A stretch of 64,000 nt of DNA from Occultella kanbiaonis (GTDB taxonomy: Bacteria > Actinomycetota > Actinomycetes > Actinomycetales > Beutenbergiaceae). Position 1 is the stretch's first letter. Every line of letters starts with the position of its first letter. Made by a program: the position numbers and the translations under genes. Below the pieces are notes generated by a model. The model made no database searches. It was not told the origin of the DNA and saw nothing but the letters and a program-made list of their open reading frames with translations. The DNA is taken from assembly GCF_009708215.1 (NCBI RefSeq), contig NZ_CP046175.1, positions 4,650,001-4,714,000 on the forward strand, in the 5' to 3' direction. Below, in pieces: positions 1 through 9,399 of this stretch.

Positions 1-725
1 ACGGTGCCCACGTCGCCGCGGACCACGGGGCCGGTCAACGACGCCTCCCCGCCCCGGAGCGCACCGTCGAGCGCGGCCTGCAGCAGCGGGGTGAGCAGCT
101 GACCGCCGTCCTCGACCCCGGCCGCGGCCAGCAGCCGGATGGCCTGCGCGGTCAGTGTGACCAGGTGGTTCGCGCCGTGCGCGAGGGCCGCGTGGTAGAG
201 CCCGCGGACGTCCTCGCCGAGGACCACCGGCTCGCCGCCGATCTCCACCACGAGCGCCTGCGCGATCGGCAGCACCGGCGGCGCTGCGGTGACCGCGAAC
301 GGGGCGCCGACGATCCGGGACAGGTCGAGGCTGGTGCCGGTGAACGTCATGGCCGGGTGGATCGCCAGTGGGATGGCACCGGCGGCGCGGGCCGGGGCGA
401 GCACGCCGGTCCCGTACCGGCCGGCGGTGTGCACCACCAGCTGCCCGGGCTGGAACGCGCCGAGGGCGGCGAGGCCCGAGACCAGGTCGGCGAGCACGTC
501 GTCGGGCACCGTGAGCAGGAGCAGCTCGCTGCGTTCGACGACCGCCTCGACCTCGAGCACCGGCACCCCGGGCAGCAGCGCGTCGATCCGATCCAGGGTG
601 TCCTCCGAGCCACCGCTGGCCCCGACGACGGCGTGTCCGACCGAGCGAAGGGCACTCGCCAGCACCGTCCCCACCCGGCCCGCGCCGACCACACCGACGC
701 CGAGCCGTCCAGGTCGAGAAGTCAC
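1..725 (-). CDS. Rossmann-like / DUF2520 oxidoreductase (partial, C-terminus off window)
   Basis: About 241 residues are visible; the C-terminus lies beyond base 1. The N-terminus has a dinucleotide-binding GAGRVG glycine motif at residues 14-19. It is followed by a short NAD(P)-type fold and then a helical part with HPAMTF and YHAALAHGANHLV stretches, as in the Rossmann-like plus DUF2520 family that often sits near panC. The GTG start at 725 overlaps the stop of the upstream PH protein as GTGA, so the two are probably translationally coupled. The substrate is unknown. Members resemble pyrroline-5-carboxylate reductase or 6-phosphogluconate-dehydrogenase folds, but no reaction can be inferred. 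Confidence 0.8.
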   Translation of the reverse strand, partial: MTSRPGRLGVGVVGAGRVGTVLASALRSVGHAVVGASGGSEDTLDRIDALLPGVPVLEVEAVVERSELLLLTVPDDVLADLVSGLAALGAFQPGQLVVHTAGRYGTGVLAPARAAGAIPLAIHPAMTFTGTSLDLSRIVGAPFAVTAAPPVLPIAQALVVEIGGEPVVLGEDVRGLYHAALAHGANHLVTLTAQAIRLLAAAGVEDGGQLLTPLLQAALDGALRGGEASLTGPVVRGDVGT

Positions 726-2320
726 CCGTGCATCCTGCCACCGTCGACGGGGTCGTTCGTCACCGCGCCGACGCGCCCGGGCAGCACGCCACCGTAGACG
801 GCACGCACCGGCGGACTCGGCAGGATCCCACCGTAGGTGGCGGGCGGCGCGGCCGGATCAGGTACGGCGTCGGCATCCCCGGCTGCGGCCGCAGCCGCCG
901 CGGCCGCAGCGACCCGTGGCAGCATCCAGCGCTCGGGTCCGGCCTCCCGCCTGGCCCGGCGGGCCCGCTCGGCGACGTCCACCAGCAGCTCGCGGGCGAC
1001 GTCGGCGTCGATGTGCGTGACGATGGGCGCGATCGGGCCGGGCGTCGAGTGCAGCGAGAAGTTCGCGACCCGCAGCCGTCGGTCCAAGGGACCCTCGGAC
1101 AGGCCGAGGGACTGGGTGCGCTCATGCGGCACGATGACCATCCGGCGCCAGATGCGCCCGGTCCGCAGGATCGTCACGGTGTCGGTGACGCGGAACCCGG
1201 TGCGCCGCCAGGTCCACCAATCGAGCCAGCGCACCCGGCGCGGCGACGTGACGAAACCTTCGGCGTCGCCGGTGCCGGACAGGCCGGCCTCGAGCAGCTC
1301 GAGAGGCCGAGGGGCGCCGAGATCGGGCTGGACCAGATACAGCAGTCGGCCCACCTCTTCGGTGGTGGCGACCGGGTACAGCACGCTGCCCGTGGTCTCC
1401 TCGGCCCCGTACCCGGCGATGTTCACCTGCAGCCGCCACCAGCCGCGGGTGCGCCACAGCAGCGGCTGGGACACCTGCATGGCCTGCACGCGGCCCGGCG
1501 GCACGGTGCGGGCCTTCGACTCGAGCAGCCCCTGCCGCACCCGGACGCCGTCGGGCGAGGTGGCGACGCGGAACGCGAACTCCCCCGCGAACCGGCCCCA
1601 CGTGTACGCGACCGCACCGAGCAGCGCGGGACCGACGCCGAAGATCGGCGCCAGGCTCTGGCTCAGGACGGCGATCACGATCAGCACCGCCCCCGCCACC
1701 ACGAAGGCCATCACCCAGAACGAGAGGGCGAGGGAGCCGATCAGCCGGCCCGGCGTCAGCGCGAGCACCTCCCGCTCCGGCGCGGCGGGAGCGGCGGGTG
1801 CCTGGCCGCCGTCGGCCGCTTCCGAGACTGTCACCCCGGCGGCCCGGGCCAGGAGCTCGTTGCGCAGCCGCTGGGCCTCGTCCTCGGTGAGGAAGGACAG
1901 GGTCAGGTTCGAGCCCGCCCCGCCCGCCGACTCGATCTTGAGCGAGGCGAAGCCGAACAGCCTGGCCAGCAGCGGCTGGGTGACGTCCACGGTCTGCACC
2001 CGGTCGAGCCGGAGGTGGCGTTGCTGACGGAACAGGACGCCGGAGTGCAGGTAGACGCTCTCCGGGCTGAGGCCGTACCGGGTCCGGCTCCAGGCCAGCG
2101 CCGAGTAGCCGAGGCCGATCAGCGAGCCGACCACGATGACCCCGATGATCACGAGCAGGAACTGCGTGGTGGGCAGGTCCAGCTGCCCGAGGGTGTCGGA
2201 GTACTGCCAGACGAAGATCGCGATCAGCGCGGCCGCGACCTTCCACGCGTTCAGCAGCGGGGTGATGCGATGCAGCTTGCGCCAGTCGACGTGGCTCTCG
2301 GCTGCGCGGTCAGCGCTCAC
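722..2320 (-). CDS. Multi-domain bacterial PH (bPH_2, YdbT-like) membrane protein
   Basis: This 532-residue protein has hydrophobic pairs at about residues 25-75 and 195-245, so it is probably a four-pass membrane protein. Each pair is followed by a bPH_2-type segment (about 84-160 and 255-330), and a third similar segment lies at about 370-450. The layout matches YdbT-like proteins encoded next to a smaller YdbS-like partner, as here. The tail is low-complexity, with a run of ten alanines and two YGG(I/V)LP repeats. Its ATG overlaps the TGA of the 164-residue partner by four bases. The function of the family is poorly known; a membrane role is inferred. Confidence is high for the family, low for the role. 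Confidence 0.85.
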   Translation of the reverse strand: MSADRAAESHVDWRKLHRITPLLNAWKVAAALIAIFVWQYSDTLGQLDLPTTQFLLVIIGVIVVGSLIGLGYSALAWSRTRYGLSPESVYLHSGVLFRQQRHLRLDRVQTVDVTQPLLARLFGFASLKIESAGGAGSNLTLSFLTEDEAQRLRNELLARAAGVTVSEAADGGQAPAAPAAPEREVLALTPGRLIGSLALSFWVMAFVVAGAVLIVIAVLSQSLAPIFGVGPALLGAVAYTWGRFAGEFAFRVATSPDGVRVRQGLLESKARTVPPGRVQAMQVSQPLLWRTRGWWRLQVNIAGYGAEETTGSVLYPVATTEEVGRLLYLVQPDLGAPRPLELLEAGLSGTGDAEGFVTSPRRVRWLDWWTWRRTGFRVTDTVTILRTGRIWRRMVIVPHERTQSLGLSEGPLDRRLRVANFSLHSTPGPIAPIVTHIDADVARELLVDVAERARRARREAGPERWMLPRVAAAAAAAAAAGDADAVPDPAAPPATYGGILPSPPVRAVYGGVLPGRVGAVTNDPVDGGRMHG

Positions 2321-2811
2321 AGGCCGGCCAGCCTCGCCTCACCGCGGGCGGTCAGCTGGTCCCGGAGCCGGGCCGCCTCCTCCTCGCCGAGCCCGGGGAT
2401 CGAGGCGTCCGAGCCGGCCGAGGCCGTGTGGAGCTGGACGGCGGCGATCTTCATCTTGCGTGCGATCGGACCGGCCTCGACGTCCACGTACTGCATGCGT
2501 CCGTAGGGCACCACCACGAGGGACCGGAACATCACGCCGCGTCGGATGAGTAGGTCGTCCTCGAGCTCGGCGTAGCCGATCGACCGGACCTGCCGTGGGA
2601 CGAGCCAGAGCAGCCAGGCGGTCAGCGCCAGCAGCACGGCGGGCAGGATCCACATCGCCGAGCCGACCACCACGGCGGGCCAGATCGTCACCAGGCCGGG
2701 CAGGCCGAGGAAGATCGCGACCGAGATCTGCCGCACCGGGATCAGGCGTGCGGAGATCGGGCGCCATTGCACGCCGTCGATGTCGAGTGCGGGGTTGTGC
2801 GGTGTGGGCAT
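2317..2811 (-). CDS. PH domain-containing protein (YdbS-like)
   Basis: This is a 164-residue protein with two hydrophobic segments at about residues 30-72, then a single bPH_2-type domain (about 75-155) containing the typical LLIRRGVMFRS and VPYGRMQYVDVEAG strands. It lies directly upstream of the larger three-PH protein with a four-base ATGA overlap. The pair therefore very likely forms one membrane complex, as YdbS/YdbT are thought to do. The ATG at 2811 follows an 84-base gap after the DUF3180 gene. No catalytic motif is visible. Confidence 0.85.
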   Translation of the reverse strand: MPTPHNPALDIDGVQWRPISARLIPVRQISVAIFLGLPGLVTIWPAVVVGSAMWILPAVLLALTAWLLWLVPRQVRSIGYAELEDDLLIRRGVMFRSLVVVPYGRMQYVDVEAGPIARKMKIAAVQLHTASAGSDASIPGLGEEEAARLRDQLTARGEARLAGL

Positions 2812-2895
2812 GCGGCCATTCTCCCTGATCCGCCCGTGCCGGCGCGTCCACCGCGCGGCGGAGCCCGACCTCGATCGCTGCTCCGGACGGGTGGG

Positions 2896-3357
2896 TCAGC
2901 CGGGCGCCGGCCCGTCGTCCTCGTCCTCGGGTGGCACTTTGCAGCACCACTGGGCGAACAGGCCGGCCGCGACGAGCACGCCACCGGCGAGGATCGCGAC
3001 CCCGGACGCGAACGCCTGCTCGCGCGGCTCGGGCGCCTGCACCCGGGGCAGCGATAGCAGCAGGATCGCGAGGAAGTAGCCGATGTGAGCGGCCCCGGTG
3101 AGCGCGGCGGCCTGCCCCAGCACGAGGATCCGGGCCGCGCCGATCGGGTCCGTGACGGTCCGCTCACGCACGGCCCGGCGCACCCGCAGGCCGAGGATGA
3201 CGACCACGACGGCCACCACGACGAGCAGCACGATCACCGCCGCCGAGACCGGCGGCAGACTGTTCCCCCGGGTGTACCACCAGCGCAACGCGATGGCGGC
3301 GATCGTTCCGACCACGATGACCGTGGCCGCCAGCGCGCGCCAGCCGACCTGCTGCAT
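2896..3357 (-). CDS. DUF3180 small membrane protein
   Basis: This 153-residue protein has four predicted membrane segments (about 8-26, 38-57, 80-105 and 118-138) and a short acidic cytoplasmic tail. The size, topology and position directly after the folate genes match the actinobacterial DUF3180 family, whose function is unknown. The start lies three bases after the stop of the FolB/FolK gene, so it is part of the folate operon. No active-site motif is seen. Confidence 0.85.
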   Translation of the reverse strand: MQQVGWRALAATVIVVGTIAAIALRWWYTRGNSLPPVSAAVIVLLVVVAVVVVILGLRVRRAVRERTVTDPIGAARILVLGQAAALTGAAHIGYFLAILLLSLPRVQAPEPREQAFASGVAILAGGVLVAAGLFAQWCCKVPPEDEDDGPAPG

Positions 3358-3360
3358 CGG

Positions 3361-5571
3361 TCAGTTCGGGTCGCGGCGCAGCGGCTGCCACTTCGGGGTC
3401 GCCGCCGGCGGTTGCGGCTCCGGGTCCGACTCGGGCCCGGTCCAGGGCTGACCGGACGGCCGGCGGGTCTGCTCGTCGATCTCGTCGTCGCCCTGCTGGG
3501 GCGGGAACGAGACCGGTCCGGACGCACCGAAGCCCGACGGCGGTGCCGGCGGTTCGAAGCCCGACGGCGCCGGCGCGGGTGGTTCCGCGGGTGCCGGCTG
3601 CTCCGGTGCTGGGGCCGGCGGCTCGTAGGCAGGAGGCTCGTAGGCCGGCGGCGCGGGCGGCTGGGGCGGCGCGGGCGGTTCGTAGGCGGGCGGCTCGTAC
3701 GCCGGCGGCTCGAAGCTGGACTGCGCCGGTGCGGCGGGCTCGTACCCGGACTCGTCCTGGCCCGACGGCTCGAAGCCGGACTGGTCCTGGGCCGACGGCT
3801 CAAATGCCGGTGGCTGATGGGCCGATGGCTCGTAGGCCGGCGACTCGGCCGGCTGACCGAAGGCGGGCTGTTCGGAGGCATGCTGGCCGTACGAGGGCTG
3901 CTCGTACGAGGGCTGCTCGAAGGCGGGCTCCTCGTACGACGCCTGCTCAGCGGGCTCCTCGGAGGCGTGCTGCCCGTACGAGGGCTCCTCGTACGAGGAC
4001 TGCTCGTACGAGGGCTGCTCGAGGATGGGCTCCTCGGAGGCATGCTGCCCGTACGCGGGCTCCTCGAAGCCGGGCTGTTCGGAGGGCGCCTGCGGCGCCG
4101 GTGGGTGCTCGGGCAGGGCGTCGGCGGCGGGCGCGGGCACCTGGTACGCCGGCGGCACGGCCGGCTGGACCGCAGACTCCTCGGCCTGCACCGCCGCCGG
4201 GCGCGCGAACGGCGAGTCCGCGTACTGCTCCGGTGCCGCCTCCGCATGCTCCGAGGCGATCGGTGCCGCTGGCTCGGACTCGTCGCCGTCGGCGTGCGCG
4301 AGGAGTTCGAGGTCCTCCACGGACTCCTGGCCCTCGTAGGACGCCTGGGCGAAGTCATCGACAGACTCCTCCGAGGAGTCGTCCGCCGCCGCCGGCGCCG
4401 CGGCGGGTGCGACGTCGGCGACGGACCCGCGGGACCGTTGCCCCGCCGTCGGGTCCAGCCAGTCGAGCGCGAGCCAGCGCACCCCGGACCGGTCCGGGGC
4501 GGTCTCGGCGAGGACGGCGACCGGTCCCCCACCGAGCCCTGGCAGGAACGCGGACGGATCCGCCTGCGCCCACGGCACAAGCACGAACGCGCGCTCGTTG
4601 GCGCGGGGGTGCGGGAGGGTGAGCTCGGGCTCGACGCTCGAGACGCCGTCGAACGTGATGATGTCGATGTCGAGCGTGCGCTCGCCCCAGCGCTCGCGAC
4701 GCTGCCGACCGTAGGCGTCCTCGACCTCGTGCATGCGGTCGAGGAGATCCATCGGCGAGAGGGTCGTGCTCGCCAGCACGACGGCGTTGAGGAAGTCCGG
4801 CTGGGGGACGGCGTCGGGCAGCACCACCGCGGCCGTGCGGGCCAGCGGGGAGACCGTGGTCACGGTCAGGCCGGGGACCTCGCGCAGGTCCGCGACCGCC
4901 GCCCGCATCGTGGCCCGCACGTCACCGACGTTGCCGCCGATCGAGAGCACCACCTCCACGGGCTCCTCGGGCGCCCGGTGCAGGACGGCTCCACCCGGTT
5001 CCTGCGCCTCCTCGGGCGAAGCGGCGGGCACGCCGTCGAACGAGGAGTCCGCCTCGGCCGCAGGTGCGGCCGCGGGTGCGATGACGGCGGGCATGGCTTC
5101 GACCGCGGGGGCCGCGACCGCAGCCGCTGCGACTGCGGGTGCGGCGAACTCCGCCTCGGCGGCTGGTTCGACCGGCGCCGCTGCGCCCGTCGGCTCCCCG
5201 CGGGTGATCGCGATCTGCACGTCCGTGAACGGCACCCCGACGGGCGCCTCCGGCTTGTGGACCGTCACCTCGACGGATCTGACGGCGGCGGGAGCGAGCG
5301 CCGCGTCGGCGATCCTGGCGGCGAGGGTCTCGATCAGGTTGACCGGTTCGCCCTCGATGATCGCCACGATCTCCTGGGCGACGTCGGCGTAGTTGACCGT
5401 GTCGGCGAGGTCATCGCTGGCGGCGGCAGCACGGGTGTCGACGTGCAGGACCACGTCGGCGAGGAAGGTCTGCCCGTCGCGCCGTTCCTCCGGCAGGACG
5501 CCGTGGCGACCCACCCCACCCAGCCCGATGAGGCGGATGACGTCGTGGGCGTGGTTGTCCTCGGAGTTCAT
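3361..5571 (-). CDS. folK: FolB-FolK bifunctional folate enzyme with a long repetitive disordered tail
   Basis: The 736-residue protein catalyses two successive folate steps in the cytoplasm. Residues 1-125 are dihydroneopterin aldolase (FolB), with GVLPEER near residue 24 and TVNYADV near 58. Residues 204-372 are 6-hydroxymethyl-dihydropterin pyrophosphokinase (FolK), with LSIGGNVGD, RWGERTLDIDI and LPHPRANERAFVL. An Ala-rich linker (126-203) joins them. Residues 373-736 are an extra tail rich in Pro, Glu, Tyr, Ser and Gln, with imperfect tandem units around YGQHASEEP. Stand-alone FolK is about 160 residues, so half of this protein is tail. The ATG overlaps the folP stop by four bases. Confidence 0.92.
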   Translation of the reverse strand: MNSEDNHAHDVIRLIGLGGVGRHGVLPEERRDGQTFLADVVLHVDTRAAAASDDLADTVNYADVAQEIVAIIEGEPVNLIETLAARIADAALAPAAVRSVEVTVHKPEAPVGVPFTDVQIAITRGEPTGAAAPVEPAAEAEFAAPAVAAAAVAAPAVEAMPAVIAPAAAPAAEADSSFDGVPAASPEEAQEPGGAVLHRAPEEPVEVVLSIGGNVGDVRATMRAAVADLREVPGLTVTTVSPLARTAAVVLPDAVPQPDFLNAVVLASTTLSPMDLLDRMHEVEDAYGRQRRERWGERTLDIDIITFDGVSSVEPELTLPHPRANERAFVLVPWAQADPSAFLPGLGGGPVAVLAETAPDRSGVRWLALDWLDPTAGQRSRGSVADVAPAAAPAAADDSSEESVDDFAQASYEGQESVEDLELLAHADGDESEPAAPIASEHAEAAPEQYADSPFARPAAVQAEESAVQPAVPPAYQVPAPAADALPEHPPAPQAPSEQPGFEEPAYGQHASEEPILEQPSYEQSSYEEPSYGQHASEEPAEQASYEEPAFEQPSYEQPSYGQHASEQPAFGQPAESPAYEPSAHQPPAFEPSAQDQSGFEPSGQDESGYEPAAPAQSSFEPPAYEPPAYEPPAPPQPPAPPAYEPPAYEPPAPAPEQPAPAEPPAPAPSGFEPPAPPSGFGASGPVSFPPQQGDDEIDEQTRRPSGQPWTGPESDPEPQPPAATPKWQPLRRDPN
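3364..4455 (-). repeat. Low-complexity tail of FolK with imperfect tandem units
   Basis: This stretch encodes residues about 373-736 of the FolB-FolK protein. The clearest periodicity is at 3870-4075, where units encoding YEEPSYGQHASEEP-like peptides recur with small changes (SYEQP, AFEQP, GFEEP). Further downstream the pattern becomes EPPAYEPPAYE and Pro/Ala-rich. The reading frame stays open throughout, so the expansion is a coding repeat rather than decay. Confidence 0.8.
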
Positions 5572-6419
5572 GGTGTCCCTTCTCGACCTTCCGAACTGGG
5601 TTCATTCTCTGCCGAACGCAGCGCCTGGGCCACTCTGACCGCATCCACAGAGCCTGCCACCTCGTGCACCCGCACGCCCCACACTCCGTGAGCGGCCACC
5701 AGCGCGGTGACCGCGGCGGTGGCGCGGTCCCGGAACACCGGGAGCGACTCGGCGCCCGCATCGGCGAGCAGCTGTCCGAGGAAGCGCTTGCGGGAGGCCC
5801 CGACGAGGACCCGGTGGCCGAGCGCCGTCAGCGCGTCCAGGTGAGCGAGCAGGCGCCAGTTGTCGGCGCCCTCCTTGGCGAATCCCAGGCCCGGATCGAC
5901 GATGAGCCGCTCGGGCGCGACGCCCGCGGCGACGATCGCCGCCAGGCGCCCGCGCAGTTCGCCGACCACCTCGCCGACCACGTCGCCGTACGTCGCGTGC
6001 CCGGCCATGACGTCGGAATGGCCACGCCAGTGCGAGACCACGTACTCGAAGTCGCCGTCAGCCGCCAGCGCCACCATCTCGGGGTCCGCGAGGCCGCCGG
6101 AGACGTCATTGATGATGCTGGCGCCGGCGTCGAGGGACGCGGTGGCGACCGCGGCACGCATGGTGTCGACGCTGATCACGGCGCCCGCGGCGGCAAGCGC
6201 CTCGACCACCGGCACCACCCGCTGCAACTCCTCGGCAAGGCTGACCCGCTCCGCGCCCGGGCGGGTGGACTCCCCACCGATGTCGAGGATGTCCGCGCCC
6301 TGGGCGAGCAGGTGCCGTCCGTGCGCGATGGCGACGTCCTGTTCGAACCACTGCCCGCCGTCGCTGAACGAGTCGGGGGTGACGTTGACCACGCCCATCA
6401 CCAGCGTCCGCGAAGTCAT
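5568..6419 (-). CDS. folP: Dihydropteroate synthase
   Basis: FolP (283 residues) condenses 6-hydroxymethyl-dihydropterin diphosphate with p-aminobenzoate. It has the two signature loops, NVTPDSFSDGG at 12-22 and GGESTRPG at 48-55, an SVDT strand, DVSGG, DPGLGFAK, and GASRKRFLG near residue 215. Length is normal for a TIM-barrel DHPS. It lies between folE (88 bases upstream) and folB/folK (four-base overlap), completing a folate cluster. This enzyme is the sulfonamide target. No unusual residues were noticed in the loops. Confidence 0.96.
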   Translation of the reverse strand: MTSRTLVMGVVNVTPDSFSDGGQWFEQDVAIAHGRHLLAQGADILDIGGESTRPGAERVSLAEELQRVVPVVEALAAAGAVISVDTMRAAVATASLDAGASIINDVSGGLADPEMVALAADGDFEYVVSHWRGHSDVMAGHATYGDVVGEVVGELRGRLAAIVAAGVAPERLIVDPGLGFAKEGADNWRLLAHLDALTALGHRVLVGASRKRFLGQLLADAGAESLPVFRDRATAAVTALVAAHGVWGVRVHEVAGSVDAVRVAQALRSAENEPSSEGREGTP

Positions 6420-6507
6420 TCGGTCACCCTATCCATTCCCGGCCACCGATCCACCGACGCAGTGGCACGCCGGGGCGGGGCCGTGCCGGACAGGAGCGGG
6501 CCGTCGC

Positions 6508-7098
6508 TCAGTCGCGCGCGATGAGGCTCATCGCCTCGGCGCGGGTGGCGGTGTTGCGCATCTGCCCGCGCACCGCGGACGTCACGGTCCGCGCACCCGG
6601 CTTGCGCACCCCACGCATCGACATGCACAGGTGCTCGCACTCGATGACGACGATCACGCCGCGCGCGTCCAGCAGCCGGACCAGGGCGTCCGCGACCTGG
6701 CTGGTGAGCCGCTCCTGCACCTGGGGCCGCTTGGCGAAGACGTCGACGAGCCGGGCCAGTTTGCTCAGGCCCGTGACGGTGCCGTCGACCGACGGGATGT
6801 AGCCCACGTGGGCGACCCCGTGGAACGGCAGCAGGTGGTGTTCACAGGTGGAGTAGACGGCGATGTCACGGACGATCACCATCTCCTCGTGCTCGATCTC
6901 GAAGAACGTCTGGACGACGTCCTCGGGCTCGGCGTGCAGACCGGCGAAGATCTCCGTGTAGGCCTTGGCCATCCGCTTCGGGGTGTCCCGCAGGCCATCC
7001 CGGTCCGGGTCCTCCCCCACCGCGATGAGCAGATCCCGCACGGCCCGCTCGACGCCCTCGGCGTCATAAGGACGGGCGGGCGGCAGTTGTTCGACCAT
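6508..7098 (-). CDS. folE: GTP cyclohydrolase I
   Basis: FolE (196 residues) opens the folate pathway by converting GTP to 7,8-dihydroneopterin triphosphate. The zinc-ligand motifs are present: [10 protein letters not shown] (Cys and His) and [11 protein letters not shown] (second Cys). So are the [13 protein letters not shown] start motif and QERLTSQ. The ATG at 7098 was chosen because the preceding AGGAG (about 11 bases upstream) fits a ribosome site and the family begins here. The frame remains open further upstream but runs into ftsH. The gene starts 14 bases after the ftsH stop, so the two are probably co-transcribed. Confidence 0.95.
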   Translation of the reverse strand: MVEQLPPARPYDAEGVERAVRDLLIAVGEDPDRDGLRDTPKRMAKAYTEIFAGLHAEPEDVVQTFFEIEHEEMVIVRDIAVYSTCEHHLLPFHGVAHVGYIPSVDGTVTGLSKLARLVDVFAKRPQVQERLTSQVADALVRLLDARGVIVVIECEHLCMSMRGVRKPGARTVTSAVRGQMRNTATRAEAMSLIARD

Positions 7099-7112
7099 GA
7101 GGCTGTGAACTC

Positions 7113-9260
7113 CTAGGACTGATCCGGTGCGGACCCACCCGGACCGCTCAGGTCGGACTCGCCGGACGCGCCCGGTGCCGGCTGGCCCGGAGCCCGCCCG
7201 CCGACCGGGCCCGCGGTGGACTCGCCCGGGTAGGCGAACCGTTCCGGAACCTCGACGATCGTCTCGGCGGGGGCCTCGTCGTCGCCGGCGGCCGCAGCCT
7301 GGTCCTGCGGCAGCATCGGGGCGGCGCCGCTGGCGATCTCGCGCGGGGACTGTACCGGCGGCACGTCGCTGACGGCGCGGTGCTGGCTGGACAGCCAGAC
7401 CGGACGCGGCTCCCGCTTCGTGATCGGGACGAACACCTCGGCCAGTTCGGCCTGGTTCAGGGTCTCCCGCTCCAGCAGCGCGAGTGCGAGGTCGTCGAGC
7501 ACCTGGCGGTAGTGGGTGAGGATCTCCCACGCCTCGTCGTGCGCGGAGTCGATGAACCGGCGGACCTCGTCGTCGATGAGCCCGGCGACATCCTCGGAGT
7601 ACTCGCGCTGGTGGCCCATGTCCCGACCGAGGAACACCTCGCCGTCGGCCTGTCCGAGCCGGATCGCGCCGACCCGCTCGCTCATGCCGAACTCCTTGAC
7701 CATCTTGCGCGCGGTCGCGGTGGCCTTCTCGATGTCGTTCGACGCACCCGTGGTCGGGTCGTGGAAGACGATCTCCTCGGCGACGCGGCCGCCCATCGCG
7801 TAGGCGAGCTGGTCGAGCAGCTCGTTCCGGGTGGTCGAGTACTTGTCCTCGGCGGGCATCACCATCGTGTACCCGAGAGCCCGCCCACGGGGCAGGATCG
7901 TCACCTTGGTGACCGGGTCCGTGTACCGGAGCGCGGCCGCGACGAGGGCGTGACCACCCTCGTGGTAGGCGGTGAGCTTGCGTTCCTTCTCGTTCATGAT
8001 CCGGGACTTCTTCTGCGGCCCCGCGATCACGCGGTCGATCGCCTCGTCCAGCTCGTGGTCGCCGATCAGCTCCAGCCCGGTGCGGGCGGTGAGCAGCGCG
8101 GCCTCGTTCAGGACGTTCGCCAGGTCGGCACCGGTGAATCCGGGGGTGCGCTTGGCCACGGCGTGCAGGTCGACCGTCGGCGCCATCGGCTTGCCCTTGG
8201 CGTGCACCTCGAGGATCGCCTGACGGCCCTTCAGGTCCGGCGACTCGACGGAGATCTGCCGATCGAAGCGCCCGGGGCGCAGCAGGGCGGGGTCAAGGAT
8301 GTCCGGACGGTTCGTGGCCGCGATCATGATGACGTTCGCGTTCGCGTCGAACCCGTCCATCTCCACCAGGAGCTGGTTCAGGGTCTGCTCACGCTCGTCG
8401 TGCCCGCCACCGAGGCCGGCGCCGCGCTGGCGGCCGACGGCGTCGATCTCGTCCACGAAGATGATCGCCGGGGCATTCGCCTTCGCCTGCTCGAACAGGT
8501 CCCGGACGCGTGAGGCGCCCACACCCACGAACATCTCGACGAAGTCCGAACCGGAGATCGAGTAGAACGGGACCTCGGCCTCACCGGCGACGGCGCGGGC
8601 CATCAGGGTCTTCCCGGTGCCGGGCGCCCCGTACAGCAGCACACCCTTGGGGATCTTCGCCCCGACCGCCTGGAACCTGGCGGGCTCGGTGAGGAAGTCG
8701 CGGATCTCCTCGAGTTCCTCGATGGCCTCGTCCACGCCGGCGACGTCGCTGAACTTGACCTTCGGGGCCTCCTTGGAGACCTGCTTGGCCTTCGACTTCC
8801 CGAAGTTCATCATCCGGGAGTTGCCGCCCTGCAGGCGGGACATCAGGAACCAGAAGAGCCCGACCAGCAGCAGCACGGTGAGCAGGGTCATCAGCAGCGA
8901 CGACCACCACGGCGTCTGCGGGACGACGGAGTTGAAGCCACCCTCCGGCTCCGCGGCGGCGATCGCCTCGGCGACCGTCTCGCCCTGCGGCGCGGCGTAG
9001 TAGAACTCGACGTCGCGACCCATGTTCTGGGCCTCGTCGCCACCGACGAGGTAGTCCTCGGTGAGTGTGAGGTTGACCCGCTGGGAGCCGTCGGTGATCT
9101 GCGCCTGCTCGACGGTGTCCCCGGCGAGCAGTTCGAGACCCGCGGACGTGTCGATCTGGCGGGTGCCGCCGCCGCTCATGAGTTGGAAACTCACGAAGAT
9201 GACGATCAGCGGGATGAGCACCCAGATGAGCGGCCCGCGCAACAACTTCTTCACATTCAT
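7113..9260 (-). CDS. ftsH: ATP-dependent zinc metalloprotease FtsH
   Basis: FtsH (715 residues) is a membrane-anchored AAA+ protease that degrades membrane and regulatory proteins as a hexamer. Two membrane segments (11-29 and 121-141) flank an extracytoplasmic domain. Walker A is GAPGTGKT (211-218), Walker B is IIFVDE (266-271), the second region of homology includes [20 protein letters not shown], and the zinc motif is HEGGH (433-437; the common form is HEAGH). The third metal ligand is likely the Asp in [10 protein letters not shown]. The last 70 or so residues are acidic, Pro/Gly-rich and probably disordered. It heads the folate operon. Confidence 0.97.
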   Translation of the reverse strand: MNVKKLLRGPLIWVLIPLIVIFVSFQLMSGGGTRQIDTSAGLELLAGDTVEQAQITDGSQRVNLTLTEDYLVGGDEAQNMGRDVEFYYAAPQGETVAEAIAAAEPEGGFNSVVPQTPWWSSLLMTLLTVLLLVGLFWFLMSRLQGGNSRMMNFGKSKAKQVSKEAPKVKFSDVAGVDEAIEELEEIRDFLTEPARFQAVGAKIPKGVLLYGAPGTGKTLMARAVAGEAEVPFYSISGSDFVEMFVGVGASRVRDLFEQAKANAPAIIFVDEIDAVGRQRGAGLGGGHDEREQTLNQLLVEMDGFDANANVIMIAATNRPDILDPALLRPGRFDRQISVESPDLKGRQAILEVHAKGKPMAPTVDLHAVAKRTPGFTGADLANVLNEAALLTARTGLELIGDHELDEAIDRVIAGPQKKSRIMNEKERKLTAYHEGGHALVAAALRYTDPVTKVTILPRGRALGYTMVMPAEDKYSTTRNELLDQLAYAMGGRVAEEIVFHDPTTGASNDIEKATATARKMVKEFGMSERVGAIRLGQADGEVFLGRDMGHQREYSEDVAGLIDDEVRRFIDSAHDEAWEILTHYRQVLDDLALALLERETLNQAELAEVFVPITKREPRPVWLSSQHRAVSDVPPVQSPREIASGAAPMLPQDQAAAAGDDEAPAETIVEVPERFAYPGESTAGPVGGRAPGQPAPGASGESDLSGPGGSAPDQS

Positions 9261-9343
9261 CCTAGGTGTGGGGCTGCGCCCCGTCCCTCCTGCTCGCAGT
9301 GTTAGACCGTGACGGTATACGACGGGGCCGTGAATTCCGGCAT

Positions 9344-9366
9344 GTGTTCGCCTACGGCATGAACAC
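9344..9366. promoter_or_regulatory. Inverted repeat in the hpt-ftsH gap
   Basis: The 139-base gap between hpt and ftsH holds a perfect 6-base inverted repeat, GTGTTC (9344-9349) and GAACAC (9361-9366), separated by 11 bases. It lies about 85-105 bases upstream of the ftsH ATG. It could be an operator or a short hpt terminator. The orientation (GTTC before GAAC) is opposite to a SOS LexA box, so LexA control is not proposed. Confidence 0.35.
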
Positions 9367-9399
9367 CCGCGTCAGAGCACCGCACCCCGGGCGCCGATC

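Noticed and set aside
3870-4075. CRISPR-like array
   Set aside because: The repeats are in-frame coding units without unique spacers, inside the FolK tail.
3085-5691. Very long open frame on the plus strand opposite the folate genes
   Set aside because: It is antisense to FolB/FolK, encodes Arg/Gly/Leu-rich low-complexity sequence and arises from the high-GC repeats. The minus-strand frame has clear enzyme motifs.
9344-9366. LexA/SOS box upstream of ftsH
   Set aside because: The arms are in the wrong order (GTTC before GAAC) and the spacer is 11 bases rather than about 4.
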